Numbered from the stretch's first letter, positions 31,046 through 43,600 are shown. The stretch: DNA of 64,000 bases from Marisa cornuarietis (GCA_004794655.1 SMMW01000040.1:2048501-2112500); one strand, 5' to 3'. The notes: a model not told the origin generated them from the letters alone. Numbers and translations: made by a program.

Positions 31046-32799
31046 ATCGAAAACAAAATTGTGGAATTTTAAGACAGCAAACAGTTGTGTATAAATACTT
31101 GTGTGTGTGTGTGTGTGTGCGCGTGCACACATATGCATGCACGTGTTCTCTATCTCTCTCTATATATGTGTGTGTGTGTTAGAAAGAGAGAGAGAACTAA
31201 AATTTGATAGGGGAAAGGCCTGCAAGATGGCGTATTCAGCAAACACCGCAATAGCAATGATTGAGATGGGCTATAGAAATGAGGCACGGTTTTGAGTTTC
31301 TTTGTGACACCGCATTAACAGCAGTCATTGAAAATTGATTAAGAGCAGTCATGCATGTGATTAGTGTGGTAATGACACGACAGAAAAGTTGTGACAGAAA
31401 TTAGATGCTTGAACAGAGGTATCCTATTTAAAACATAGTGGAGTGGAGCTGAGCAGACCGGAGTTGTGTGACGTTAATGTACATCCTTAGATGAACCAGA
31501 CGACGCTGACATTTAAGTTTTTTGTTGGTTTTATTGCATTAGACTTGTGACTAAATTTGAATCTGCTGCAGTGGTCTGCTATAACAAATTTGTTGGGAGA
31601 GAAACAGAAGGTAATAACAGACAACAGTTGAAATACCAGAATGCTGGAACAGATATAACGTTGAGTGAAGTTGCAAATGATGTTACAAAGTAAAGAGCTT
31701 AAATGCTTAAAAAAAAATGAGAACATGAAGAATTCTAAGTTACAAACTGTCCCTGTTTCTATATATAACAAACACGCTGATGGACTATAAAGGCTTCAAA
31801 TCCTTTGTAGTGAATAAGGACAAATTCTACGGGGATTACACAACTCTATATTTCTAAATTACCTATGTAAGTATGCAAAATTTAATTTACGCCTTTTAAA
31901 CGAAACCTTAACTTCACCTTGCACTCACGGAAGCAGACGCCGTCGTCAAACTGCGCGGGAGTAGTTTCTTCCCTCCCGGTCGTAAGAGCGTAAGGGGACG
32001 TAACTGTAAATTTTTGTTTTTTCTTAAAAAAAAACCACTTGTGATAACCCGCCGCGTTGACTTTTAAAGAAGGCAAAAGATCATTTAGATGTAACTCCAT
32101 ATTAATTACCATCTATATGTCTTTGGTCAGCTTATGATTTCCTTCTTATAATTTGAGAGATTATCTATCAAGGGCAGACTATTCAATCTTTTGTTATCCT
32201 AACAGAGATATGCATTTTTTTCTGCCTTCTAATCTAGTATTGGCATCCAGTTTCTGTGAATTTTGCAATGTGATGTACTTTTTCAGACAGATATTTGACT
32301 TTATATATTCGAAAATCCGATCAGAATAAAATAAAATGCTTAGCAATTGCTCGTCGCTCACAAAATTCCTAAGTGTATGTGGTTATAAGAACGTTAGTTA
32401 AAAAATATTTGAAAAGAATGTTTGATATTGGAACATATACTTGACTAGGCTTCGTCAAAAGCGCACTGGATTGCCAACTTAAATCAATACAAGAGAAGAG
32501 GTATAAGAAATGGTTGGTGCGACCAAAGACTTTACATATCGTCTTTGGTGCGACCCTAATCTATACTTACATTCTGCAGGCAACCTAATGTCGAGCAGCC
32601 AAAACAAAAACCCACCTATCACTCTATGACTGGACTTATGGTGTGAACAGGAACATTTGCAGCCTGGATAAATTTTTCAAATGATTTGTGCACAGTGGAG
32701 CACCTTCGTGCTAGATATCATTCATACTATCTCATCTGGCATTCTCTAGACAACAATATTGCATGTTATGTTGCGTGCATCCATGTCTGTTTTTTTTTG

Positions 32800-32885
32800 G
32801 AGTGGGGAGGGGTTGGGGGTGTAAAGCGCCATGAGCCTGTTCATAGGACCAGGATATGGCGCTGTAGAAATTCACTATATTATGT
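32800..32885 (+). mobile_element. Non-LTR retrotransposon 3' tail
   Basis: GGGTGTAAAGCGCCATGAGC, then ATGGCGCTGTAGAAATTCAC, is the common AAAGCGCCttGAGC...GCGCTaTAtAAAT signature of LINE/SINE 3' ends. Confidence 0.45.
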
Positions 32886-33259
32886 CAAGGGAGACAGCTT
32901 GAGACTAATTTTTTTTCATTTGTTCTTTCCCTTAGAACGGACTGGCAGCTCACAGCTAGATCGCCTTTCCAGCTCCACCACCACTTTCTAAACGATTAAA
33001 GTATATCTTTATATATAAATGTTATTCTCACAACAGTTACAAATTAATTAGATTATTAGATCAATAGATTAGAACTGCCTTATCTCATACGCCTTGGCAC
33101 AATGCTATATTGTGTTCCTTTCTGGGTTCAGATCATTTGGGTTGCGAGCGTTGCGGTTCATAGTTAAACGCTATAGTTCAGTGCATGGGGACAAAAAATT
33201 GAAAGTGGAAAAGAAGACAAAGAGGAGATGATTTAATTCACGTAGGTACGCGTCAACAA

Positions 33260-33263
<4 letters not shown>

Positions 33264-33347
<84 letters not shown>
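33264..33347 (+). repeat. (CA)n microsatellite
   Basis: About 84 bp of uninterrupted CA dinucleotides. Confidence 0.98.
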
Positions 33348-33351
<4 letters not shown>

Positions 33352-33752
33352 CCTCAAATTTTTTGTAGCTGTATTTTTTTTATTTTTAGGGGGAGGTGTC
33401 TTTTCTGAAAATAATGTTGATGACTTGTACACAAAAGCTATTCCTCTTAAACAATACCCGCGCATCTGACTGCAGAATCACACATAATAAATTATATTGA
33501 AATATCTGGTTCTGTCATTAAAATCTAACAAAAAACGTTAATTTTTTTTAATTACACAAACCAAATGCTAATTTTATGTAACATGCCATTTGTTTTACAG
33601 CTGTAAATGCATTTTGAACGTTGATAAGGCTCAGCAGCTGACTTGCACGTCGAATGCGCGTCGCCTGAATATGATAAGTATTTATAGTAATTATTGAGAG
33701 AAATTACTTCAAGGTGGAAGTACTTTCCTACTAAATAAACCAACCAGCCAAC

Positions 33753-33783
33753 CTGTGTGTGTGTGTGTGTGCGCGCGCGCGCG
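33753..33783 (+). repeat. (TG)n(CG)n alternating purine-pyrimidine tract
   Basis: GTGTGT followed by GCGCGCGCGCGC, a sequence type able to adopt Z-DNA. Confidence 0.9.
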
Positions 33784-36700
33784 TACAGATCAGTTACTGT
33801 AACAATCAACATCTAAAAGTGGAGAAGTTAATTCATTATAAATACCCAGTTAGTATATACTATACATGTCACTGTTTGATTCAAAGGAACACGGACCTGG
33901 TTTCAGAACGGAATGTAATTATAATTTATCATGAGTGCATTGCGTGCTTTGTGACGACGCAAATAGTTCATCTACCACACGACATGGTTTTGCTCGAGAA
34001 ACTAAATAGCTGACAAAAGAAAGGACTTTTTACGACAGGTTATTCTAGAACTAATTACTTTTTCGTCACGTTTGCTAAAAGTGATACTAATAGATAAACC
34101 CTGCATGGCTGGATGTTCTGTATGATGCCTATATTCGCAGCCATACTGGTACTCGTAAGGTGTTTCATTACTTTGAATCTCCTGCCATTCGAATTTTTCA
34201 TGAACTTTCCATTTTGAGTTTTGAACAGCTTTAGTTGTTTGATTTCAAAACTTAGAAGGTAGATGTCAATCGGTTCAGGTTCCATCCTTTTTTTTGTTTT
34301 TCAACATTACGAGCAGTAAGGCGGCTACGTGGTGGTTTCCTCAAATTTTAGTACAACAGGCGCAGGGTCTATCCAATAGTTTTAAATCAGAGAGTCCATC
34401 GTAAGAAGGATTTATCCCAATGTAATGTAAATAATACAACTGCAGAAAATGGTATAAAACACACTTTTGAGATTTATTTCTTTGCAATATTTAGGTTTTT
34501 ATCGTGTTGTTTGCTCACTGCTGCACTCGCTCGGCCAGTTCATTTACATAATCCTAAAGTTTACTGCTCGCTTGAAGCTGAATTCCCAAATTCGAATACT
34601 TAAACATTGTCAGTCGTTTGTTGAAATGTCGTCCTTGCTGCTGAATAGCATAACTATTAAGAATAAGTTAGCACACACGTATACTTTGAGACGCAAGATT
34701 TCACTGCGTCGGTGCGGGGGGACAAACTTAAAAAAAAAACAAATGGTGATTCTAATGGTGCTCTTGTCAGTTTAAGCATGCAGAAGTGACACATTCGGTC
34801 GACGGCTACTTATAAAATATTGCTCATTCGATCACAGTTGTCAGGTCATGTTGATGCAAGCGTGGCATGTGCACAGCTGTCACTGAGAACCTTCTCGAAA
34901 AGACCGGCACGCGTGGAGTACAACTAATGCTTACGTGTCATTGCTCGATGGGCGCAGCTTATCTACAATGCCTTGAGGCAGTCAGTGCGTTTACATCTCA
35001 CATCAAAGTATCAAACTATGTTTGGATCGGGCTGACCTGGCCGAGATAACAGAAGCTCAATGTCTAGAGAAAATAGAAGGAAGGGCAAATTTAAAGGCTT
35101 ACACAATTTTTAGCTCGACATCACCCAAGAGGTAACAGTTCGTTAATAACAATGTATGGCGTAATAGATAATGCTGACATTGCGATGAAAAGATAAAGTA
35201 GAATTCTCTTCCCCTTCTCACCCTCCCCCCACCTGCCACATAGACGCAGACAAAAAAGACATATAGGCGGCCAGGTTGGCAGAGACAAGGCACACACAGG
35301 TCAAAGGTACAAAGAAGCAAAATATTTAAAGGTCTAACCAGAAGACATCTTTATCAATCACTAGAGGAGCTCAAAAAGTCACCAAAGACGACATACAATC
35401 TCTCTCTCTCTCTCTTTCTTTGGAAAGGCTAAATAAATGCCAACGTTTGATTTTTGATGTAAAAAGCGAGCGATTCTCGTTTGTCTATTTGATACAGCTG
35501 TTTTTAATGAAGCCAATCCTTCTCTTCCAGCAAAGGGTGGAGACCGGGGTGCCGCAATATCTCAATATTATGTGGACAACACCTTCACGTCGTAATAAGA
35601 TTTTCAGAACTACATATACAGCAACCAGTTAACTTGCTGTAACGCTCTCCAGATCCGGTTGTAAAGGGACATGATCGTTAACTTTAGGCTATAGTACATA
35701 ACACGAAATGTAAAAAGAATGGTGATATTGCGTGAACAAGTGTAGAACAGGGTCTATTTCATCGTTTCTCTTTTCATTGCAACAAAAACTGATTTTATAC
35801 ACCACGAAAATCTTTGTCTTCCATGGTACTTTTCCTCACGTATCTCAATATGTTTAATGTGCGGTTGAAGCTGCTGAGAACGTAAGAAGATAATATCGAA
35901 CATGACGTGCAATAAGGGGTGATTTTAACAACTGTTCACTTTAAATAATTGCAGAACTCAGTGAAGAAGACAGTTCGAAGAAAGTACAGCGTGCCATCTG
36001 TGAAAGCATCACACACATTTTGTACTGCGTGCAGGAGGGTAAAAGCGTTACCATGAAAGTTGGAACGTGAGGGATCAAGCATGGTGTTTATCTAGCCCAG
36101 ATCAAATCTGCCATTTCCGTGAGTTATTTGTCTTCGTGTCAACAGCTGTTGGTTTAGAATTGTTCAAATTTTACCAGCTATCCATTTCGCTTGCGTCATC
36201 CACCCACACTTTGCTGCATACAGATCTTGCTAATGCAGGGAACTTCAAAGTTTGCAGTTACACGTTACAGTTTCTCTGTCTGCTTTTATTGCCGAACTCC
36301 AAGCAGGTGATTTTTATTTTCGAATGTCCAGATTCACTAACACTGGGACAAGTTAGGTGTTTATTTTTTTGTCAGTATCTGTTTAACGACCACTTAGCGT
36401 CTAATTCGTGTCCCCTTAGGACTGTCGGCCTTCTGTACTCGACCGCCAGTAATCAGACAGTACTATATGGTCATCTGTAAGCAGTCACTTCTCACTGAGC
36501 TGTCATCATATGTGACAGTTTTGTATATGTCAGGTTTACATATTTATCTGTTCATCACGAGAGAGAAATAAAATAAGATTTCATTTGAAAAAGTTGTATC
36601 TCTCCTACAACAGATGCATTTAAACAAGTCACTTGTAGAATCGATCGTCACAAGAAATTAGGTCGGTTTTTAATAAGTCGAGAATAGTATGGCACATATA

Positions 36701-36816
36701 CATGTTATCGACCCATTGATACTTTAGATTGGTGCTGAGACTGGGGAATGGTGGGAACTGGTGTGGGAGAGGTAACCAGAAAGGATGTATCACGTTTCCT
36801 CAAGGTCAGAGGTCTT

Positions 36817-37071
36817 TTAACACGTGGAAAATCTCCTGGCGCTCAGGTTCATCCTGGTAACACCTAAATGCTTCAGCGGACTGTCGTTGAGGCAATGGGT
36901 GGGAAGGTCAAGAACATCGGAAAATTCCTGGAGCTCCTCCATTTCCGACTGCACATCGTCCAGCATATCCTGATGCTGCTCACAGCTCCGAGCCAGCTTC
37001 AGCTGGTGGATGTCACTTCGAATTGTCAGCAACTGTCGCGCCAGCGTCTGGTCCTGCGTTCGCATCTCCGC
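36817..37071 (-). CDS. FAM167 coding exon 2
   Basis: Acceptor attttcctgtctgtcag; encodes AEMRTQDQTLARQLLTIRSD to the stop after NLSARRFSTC. It carries most of the family signature. Confidence 0.9.
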   Translation of the reverse strand, partial: AEMRTQDQTLARQLLTIRSDIHQLKLARSCEQHQDMLDDVQSEMEELQEFSDVLDLPTHCLNDSPLKHLGVTRMNLSARRFSTC

Positions 37072-38075
37072 CTGACAGACAGGAAAATAAACATCATCAG
37101 CTGAATAAGGAATAACAGTTTAAATTTTCGAAAGAGGACACACGAGAATGGTAATACATCTGTGGTAAAATTTAAGAAAAGTGCATGAAGAGTTAACAGT
37201 TAATCATCTCGGAGTGAAGGCAGACTTTCCCTGCAAAACTGCAGCTTTTTTCCCCCGACTGATTAATCGAGTGGTAAGTATATCGACCAGTGTATGCTTT
37301 CGCCACTTATTAACCCCATTTACCTCCTGGGAAGAAGAAGAAGCCTCATTTGCAATTAAAATCACTTAAAGATGCTCACCAGTTCATGTCGCAGCCACTC
37401 CAAGGCCGAGTTGATTCTTTGCTTTCGTTCCGGAGTCCACGCTTCGTCGGCACCACCTTGAAAATCCAGCTTCCCGTTGACAATGTTGAGATCACCCGGA
37501 AAGTCCGGACTGTCCACGTACTGGGCACGCCACTGCATGACGCTAGGTCGTCTGGTGCTCAGGCACAGTCGCTCGGCCGTCTGCTTCAGCCGCGTCAAGT
37601 CCGACGGCCTGCCGTCGTCCTCAATGTCACCGAGGTCAGAGGTCGTCAGCAGCTGGGACCCCGGGAAGGCTCTGCGGCCAAGCAAAGGGCTCGTGCTCGG
37701 AATGAGAGCCGACTTCCGTCCCAGCCAACCTCCTGATCGTCGGGGTAGCTTGGGGCTGCTACCGGTGGAAGGGGTGCTGCCGACAGATTGTCCTGAGAAC
37801 TCGAGAGGCACGTCTGGAGAGCCAGGTCGTTCTGGGACGCCATTTTCGCGCCTGGAGCTGGTGAGGTTGAGGTTGCTGGAGGAGTGGGTCACGTAAGACG
37901 AGTTGGTCGCCTCGAGGGCGGGCTTGTCGTCGACATGGTTGTTATTGCGATCATTGTCTTTCTCCTCCTTGAGACCCTCGTCATCGACTTCATGTTCCTC
38001 GATGACAGCCGACAGGGGTCGCTTGCGCTGCAGGCTCGGCGTTCTGTTGAGATCATCTTTACGGCATCCCATCAT
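36817..38075 (-). CDS. FAM167A: FAM167 (DIORA-1) family protein
   Basis: Two coding exons, 38075-37380 and 37071-36817 (232 + 84 = 316 residues). The junction rebuilds NSALEWLRHELAEMRTQDQT, then LARQLLTIRSDIHQLKLARS and CEQHQDMLDDVQSEMEELQE. This is the diagnostic FAM167 C-terminal domain (ALxWLRxELxEMRxQDQxLARQL...LRxDIxxLK...C..H..ML.D). About 190 N-terminal residues are Ser/Pro/Asp-rich and disordered, longer than in vertebrate FAM167A/B. The helical conserved block at about 222-285 is likely coiled coil. The protein is expected to be cytoplasmic; FAM167A has been linked to NF-kB signalling in mammals, and that role is not shown here. Either of two adjacent ATGs could start; the second gives MGCRKDD, an acylation-type N-terminus. 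Whether it is the A or B orthologue cannot be told; a pre-duplication form is likely. Confidence 0.88.
37380..38075 (-). CDS. FAM167 coding exon 1
   Basis: ATG at 38075 (alternative at 38072); disordered Ser/Pro-rich body; ends NSALEWLRHEL at CTG/GTGAGC, phase 0. GC-rich relative to its flanks. Confidence 0.88.
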
Positions 38076-38129
38076 AATTCCATGACATTACGTAGACGTA
38101 AACATTTTCTTCCTCCAATCTTCAGAAAC
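38076..38129 (-). promoter_or_regulatory. FAM167 5' leader with three short uORFs
   Basis: A strong acceptor (ccttttcccgcag at 38130-38142) suggests that the leader exon begins at 38129. uORF1 is ATG..TAA at 38105-38088. uORF2 begins at 38088 (overlapping TAATG) and ends at 38059, inside the main CDS. uORF3 is ATGGAATTATGA at 38083-38072; its stop overlaps the main ATG (ATGATGG). Such an arrangement would be expected to dampen or gate translation; that is inference. Confidence 0.5.
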
Positions 38130-38415
38130 CTGCGGGAAAAGGAGAAGGTTCACGGTGACATATGACGTAGCTTCGCAAGAGAGACGAGCACATAGGGTAA
38201 ATGTTTTCTCTAACTACAACGGTAACTAATTTTAATTGACGTATTGTAACAACAAATATTTTGTCCAAAAGAGGCTTTCGCTTAATCGTTTTAAAGAAAT
38301 GGACATTATTTTGCTAGCAAAAGCAAAACCTTTTCATTGTTTTTCACTATAATCTCTCTTTCCTAAAATTATTTCTCTGCAAACTAATAATGTATTTCAG
38401 GGTCTCTCACTCTAT

Positions 38416-38482
<67 letters not shown>
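38416..38482 (+). repeat. (GT)n microsatellite
   Basis: About 67 bp of GT repeats upstream of the FAM167 gene. Confidence 0.98.
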
Positions 38483-38484
<2 letters not shown>

Positions 38485-39250
38485 CAATTAAAAAGCTAAA
38501 ATCTCAAAGCATACTAACGTATGTCATGGCACGTTAAGCTGTTTCCACTTAATCTCCGAATGTCGTCGTGCCTCTGTATACTTCCCGACGATTAGGCTAC
38601 CTCCTCATTGACTACTTACAGTCACAAAGCTAAAGCAAGCGGAGCGCTCTTAATGTCCTCAACCCGCCTCAAGAATGCACACAATTCACACAAGCAAGAA
38701 GACTCTTCAGTCCCGCTGCCTAGCTTATGAGACAGGTGAGTGTTCAGTTATTATGCGGAGCAACTCGAAAACATGTGGCAGGGAGGGCGCCCTTGGCAGT
38801 CTTCGGAAGAAGAGAACGCTATTTCTGAATCCGCTGAGCCAAACATCCAGAACTATATAATGCAATATTTGATAGCTGCATACAGAACCAATAACATTAA
38901 CAGTAACCATTTGATAAAATTTTGTTGCGCTGGAGAAGATTAATATCCACAGCTTGCCCAGAATTTTTAAACTAAATAAAAATACTTTTGACTGGCGAAA
39001 CATCTGGCAATAAACGCGTGTCCTCCGAAGTATGAAATGAAATGCATTTCTTGATGAAAACGAATAAACACTCGCATTAAAAATAGTCAAGAACTTGCGA
39101 GTCATAATTTGAAAAAAACTTTGTCAAAGTGTCAAATTAGTACTTGTCTACCTTTGGCAATATCTTACGTCAAGGTAGAAGTACAGATTGAGTTACATCT
39201 TAGGTGTCTGTTTATGAGGACAATATCTAAACCACTCCTTCTAAAACCCA

Positions 39251-39282
<32 letters not shown>

Positions 39283-41365
39283 GCACATCCGACTGAGTGT
39301 TAATTTTCAGCAAGAAAAAGAACAGTGCCCTCTGCATGCAGGTAATATTCAGCCACAGTTTCGCATACCTTTCAGGTGGCGTCATACTATACGATGTGTG
39401 ACACATTTTATGGGATCATTTGGACATCACTAGCAAGTGAAATGGAGTTTTATGACTACAGAAACAGATTCAACCCCGATCATATATCTCGAGCTTGCGG
39501 CCAGGTGATAGGAGATAATATAGTCTGTCATCTTAATGGATAATCTACATTTCATTGTTACAAGGCACACGTTTCACAATAATGCATAACAAAGTCACGA
39601 ACCAGGAAAAGAACCCGTGCTTCTCAACACACCCGCAGAAACACAGCTTGCTTTGTCACAAATGAAAGCGAAGAGATAATGCACGACACACAAGCAAAAC
39701 AAAAAAACTCATTAATCATATTTATTAATTACAAGAGTAAGGTAATATATTTCAGCACGAGACCATCACAAAGGAAAGCAAAACAAAATGCATAAGTGTA
39801 AAGAGACACGTTAATCCTTCAGCAACATCAAGAGCTATTTGTCTAGGTTAAAAAAAAGAAAAAAAGAAAAAAAGAGCGAGGTTGGGTTTGCCCGTTGGTT
39901 AATATTTAAATAGGCCATATTCTGTCAGTGCATGTCTTCTCTTGTCGAGCTAAAAAGGGACAATTAAGTTTGAGGTTTAGAGTCCATTATGCCAATTACT
40001 GTCACTCACACCGAAAAGTATAGTTTTTAAAAGGCTTCAGCTTAGGGGTTCCTTTCTTTGTAATGTTAACAGAGGTTGTCATCGGAAGCTGTGTGCACAT
40101 TATTTAGCGAAGAAAGGCAGAAACATATCTATCTTGACATCGCAGAGGAGGAGAGAATGATTACCATCTTGATTTTCCTCGGCTACAAAATATGGACGCA
40201 CGTTTGAACCTGTTCCATAAGCACTGTGTACTTGCAGCCATGGTTGGCACCACGGAAGTTGGTCTGGGTATACTCTACTAGCTAGTCGAGCCCAGATTAC
40301 AAACTGAGTAATAATAATGGTCTCTTGGTTACCCAAAGGTTAGTATCGATGATCTTACGAAGGTCTTCAAAGAAAGCTAAGTGGGTGGAAAGTATAGACG
40401 GATATTCTTGCAAACGACTTTTGCTAAAGATGCAGACTGTTTCGTGTTCAGGTCAGCAAGCAGTCAAGTACAAGTCTTAATCTGCCACAAGTGCATAAAA
40501 AGACATGGAGCACCGAGAAACATTTCAGTGCAAAGCACTTAAGCAGAGATGAACATTCCTGGAGGACGGCTGGTGGGTGAAAATCCTTCCAAAATATCTA
40601 AAGCAGCAGAGAGTTGCTCAATAATCAGTATTTGTCCGATACTAGCACCCGTGCTTGACCAAATTTATGTTTCTTCAGACAATATCGAGAGTGGAGGGAA
40701 TCTGACGCACGAAAACAAGTCCGGCACGCCGACGTAAAGAAAGACAACGTACAGGTTTCTTGCCCCTGTTTTACGTCCTCAAACGTCATGTCACACCGTA
40801 ACCAACGTCGGAGAGAAACCTTTGTGCAACACTTACTGCGGGCACACAATGACACAAACACTCCTCCTACTCGAAAAAGGGCAGCTGAGAGACTTCTGAA
40901 CACTTTACAAGCAAATGAGAAACTTCCTTTTGCTGACCTTGTGATTTGTGGAACGAGCTTCATGGTACCTGGAGGTCAAGGTCAGGGCTAGTTGAAGTCT
41001 ACGTAAGAGAGAAACGTTATCGGTGTGATGTCACCTCAAACGTTCGCGGACTTTATGGATAATTAAATTTAACGAGCAATGTACGCACCTGAAGGAAGAG
41101 CCCAGAAATGAGGTTGGCACGAATGCAGAGCTAGTGGAGCCCAAGTAAGAGAGAGTTTCTTTACTCATCAGCAAACACAGTGAGGTCATCGATAACCGTT
41201 TTGTCTCATTTCTTACATCTAACTCTACTCTTCCTTTCTGGCCCTACTCAGCTGTGTCTATTTGGTGTGTATGTTCGTGACTAGCCATGTGAATTATAGC
41301 TACGCCTGTGTCGGGATTCGTGTACGGTGAGTGTAGATGGCGATGCCGACTGTCTGTCGATTCTA
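38483..41365. other. No gene recognised
   Basis: Upstream flank of FAM167. It holds short ORFs without family motifs, a TCTC/CACA run (39250-39285) and an A-rich tract (39848-39875). A promoter or 5' exon of FAM167 may lie here but cannot be located. Confidence 0.5.

Positions 41366-41432
<67 letters not shown>
41366..41432 (+). repeat. (CAT)n microsatellite
   Basis: About 22 perfect ATC/CAT units. It could be the expanded tail of an old RTE element, whose tails are TGA/TCA repeats, but no RTE coding sequence abuts it. Confidence 0.95.
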
Positions 41433-41433
<1 letters not shown>

Positions 41434-41548
41434 CTTTTAATGAAAAGAGTTAGCTCTTCAGTTTAAGACGCACGGCACTCACACGCAAAAAGAGGGAGGG
41501 AGGGAGAGACGCGCATACCAGAACCTAAGCAAGAAAAGAAAACTGCAA

Positions 41549-41881
41549 GTGCAACGAACCGAGACGAAACAGCGGGATGTGGAGCGGACTGTACAGTGGT
41601 CACTAGACATGGACGACACACCCGTGCAACGTCCACCCTTGATGCGAAGCTTTTCTGGAAGGAAAGGGGTTTCCTCCCTTGCCTGCGAAGTTCATGGGCG
41701 TTTCCGACAATTGAACGCGAGCAGCGGCGACAAAAATCCCTCGATGCAGGATGCTAAGCGCCAGGCGACGTCCTACTGCATGAGTTTGACAAGTGGGCGG
41801 AGCGCTGAAAAAAGGGGGTCGGGAAGATATGGTGTTCTTGAAAACATATTGAAGCTCAGCGACTCAGATAGTTTACAATGA
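41549..41881 (+). CDS. Unrecognised ORF, 110 codons
   Basis: An ATG-initiated frame with soluble, Ser/Arg-rich composition (PLMRSFSGRKGVSSLACEVH) and no low-complexity bias. I do not recognise a family, there is no clear splice context, and it may be chance. Confidence 0.15.
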   Translation: MQRTETKQRDVERTVQWSLDMDDTPVQRPPLMRSFSGRKGVSSLACEVHGRFRQLNASSGDKNPSMQDAKRQATSYCMSLTSGRSAEKRGSGRYGVLENILKLSDSDSLQ

Positions 41882-42094
41882 CAAGGACAGTCAAAGAGTA
41901 AAACGCCCCAAAATCCATCTGATGTCGATGGATGTATGTACATATTGCTAGGGTAACATTTTTTTGAACGTTGGGGAGTGAGGTGTTGCAGAGTTCACTT
42001 ATCTCGATGCCATATTTACGTGAAGGTGGCGCCTATCTTCTCCCTCTCAGACTCTCGCTGCCTTACCTCTCTTTCCCCTCCCTTTACGTACGAC

Positions 42095-42175
42095 GGCAGG
42101 AGTGGAGAAGGTGCGGCCCACGGGCCGTATGCGGCCCGAGAAGTTATTAAATCCGGGCCGCCAAGGCAACCGTAG
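42095..42175 (+). mobile_element. hAT (Charlie-like) terminal fragment
   Basis: CAGGAGTGGAGAAGGTGCGG followed by CCCACGGGCCGTATGCGGCC resembles the CAGngGTnGnCAAcctGCGGCCCGCGGGCCgcATGCGGCCC end of hAT elements. The other end is not seen. Confidence 0.4.
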
Positions 42176-42534
42176 ATTTCACTAAATCTATAAGCTTTTG
42201 TCATAGCAACATATATGTATATTAAGTGAATAATAATCATAACAAATTTTCGGGGACAAGCAAGGAACCTCAGTTATGGGATAGAAATATTTTACAGACT
42301 AGAGAGTTGTTTCGCTATTTCATAGAAGCAGAAATATTTTTCGCGCACCTAATTACTATAGGTGGATTGTGGTGACTAAGAGGACAGCAGTGTCAGGCAG
42401 GCACTGTACACGTTGCGAAAGTGTTGACACACTGTAGCGAAACTACAGCTTGACCAAATAAAACTGGCTAATTTTTAAGAGATAAATTTTGTATGACTCG
42501 CAAATGGTGTTATAGATATCAAAATGGGTCTTGG

Positions 42535-42695
42535 AAGGAAAACAATCCTCATCCCTTTTCTGTGGAGTCAGATACCCATCCCCAATAGATGGGTCGATTG
42601 AGTGAGGCGGGGGGAAAGGAAGGGAGATTGTTGCGCTACACGAGTATCGAACCGGGGCACAGCTGTGCTTTAATCACTCGGCTATCCACTCCCCC
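42535..42695 (-). mobile_element. tRNA-derived SINE, copy C
   Basis: On the minus strand: AGTGGATAGCCGAGTGATTA head (A-box-like, 42687-42668) and B-box GGTTCGATACT (about 42653-42643), then TGTAGCGCAACAATCTCCCT as in copy A. Same family as 24355 and 28164. Confidence 0.75.
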
Positions 42696-43600
42696 ATGAT
42701 GTACATGTATGTATGTATGTTCTGACAACAATCAAGCGGCACAAGCTTGTATGGTTTGGCCATGTGACCCAACACATCACTTGATGACTGTCACTCAGGG
42801 TAGCTTGGATAGAGGCTGTCGCTGAGGCGAGCAGAGAAACTAGCTGTCAAACACAAAATCCATCCGATGACCAGCATGGGCTAGGTCAAGGGTATGGATG
42901 TACTGGTTAAGTACTGGTCAAAGGAATGCATGTATGTTTACTTTTATGTGTGTATGAATGTCTTGGTTAAATACTGATCAAGAGTATTATGTATATGGGC
43001 GTCGTGCATGGGTGAATAATGTAGTTCAGATTCAGAAATCACGCGTATGAAGCCTTTGCTTTTATCTCACCTTTAAATCTCAGGGGACATTCACACTGAT
43101 TTCACAGCGGGGAAGAAAACGCAGTCTGATTTTGTTGGGGGGTGTGGGTGGGGGAGGAATGGGGTGGTAGTGGGTGGATATGGGTGCGGCTGAACTTCAG
43201 GGACAGCGGCGTCGTTAGCCAACTTTCACGCCACTTTCTGTCATCAGATATACAGAACTCCGACGTGAAGTCCTCTGTGATGCAAGTGAGGAGTTACAGA
43301 CCTTTGACCTCACACAAACTTCGCTCGTCCACGGATTTCGTCGTTTTGTTGATTCGAGTCTTTATTACTGCCTATCGTAATGGTGTTCAAGTTATTACTA
43401 ATCTAATTTTTTTTTTGCACACTGTCAGGTGCTTAAACACAGGATCTAGAAGAAAAGGATACATCGCTGTACTTTGGTAAACTAACCTGCAGTGTCATGT
43501 TTCCAGGCTGTTTTTAATGACCAGACGTTTGTGACAGGATACGGGAAATATAATTTGATAAGGATACATAGATTTTTAATGGGAACTTCCCCCCCCCGCC

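Larger units (their letters stand above)
31100..36816. other. Sequence upstream of the amine oxidase: no gene recognised
   Basis: Presumably holds the amine oxidase promoter and 5' non-coding exon(s) and the 3' flank of the FAM167 gene. I see simple repeats, a LINE-like tail at about 32800-32885 and short unconvincing ORFs (for example 36067-36480) with no family motif. Confidence 0.5.

Noticed and set aside
31882..32112. Minus-strand ORF MELHLNDLLPSLKVNAAGYHK as a first exon
   Set aside because: No good donor after the plausible part; runs into poly-Phe/Lys from a homopolymer.
36067..36480. 137-codon plus-strand ORF
   Set aside because: Phe/Leu/Cys-rich, A/T-driven composition, no motif, no splice signals or homology that I recognise.
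37477..37896. 139-codon plus-strand ORF
   Set aside because: Antisense shadow of the GC-rich FAM167 exon 1.
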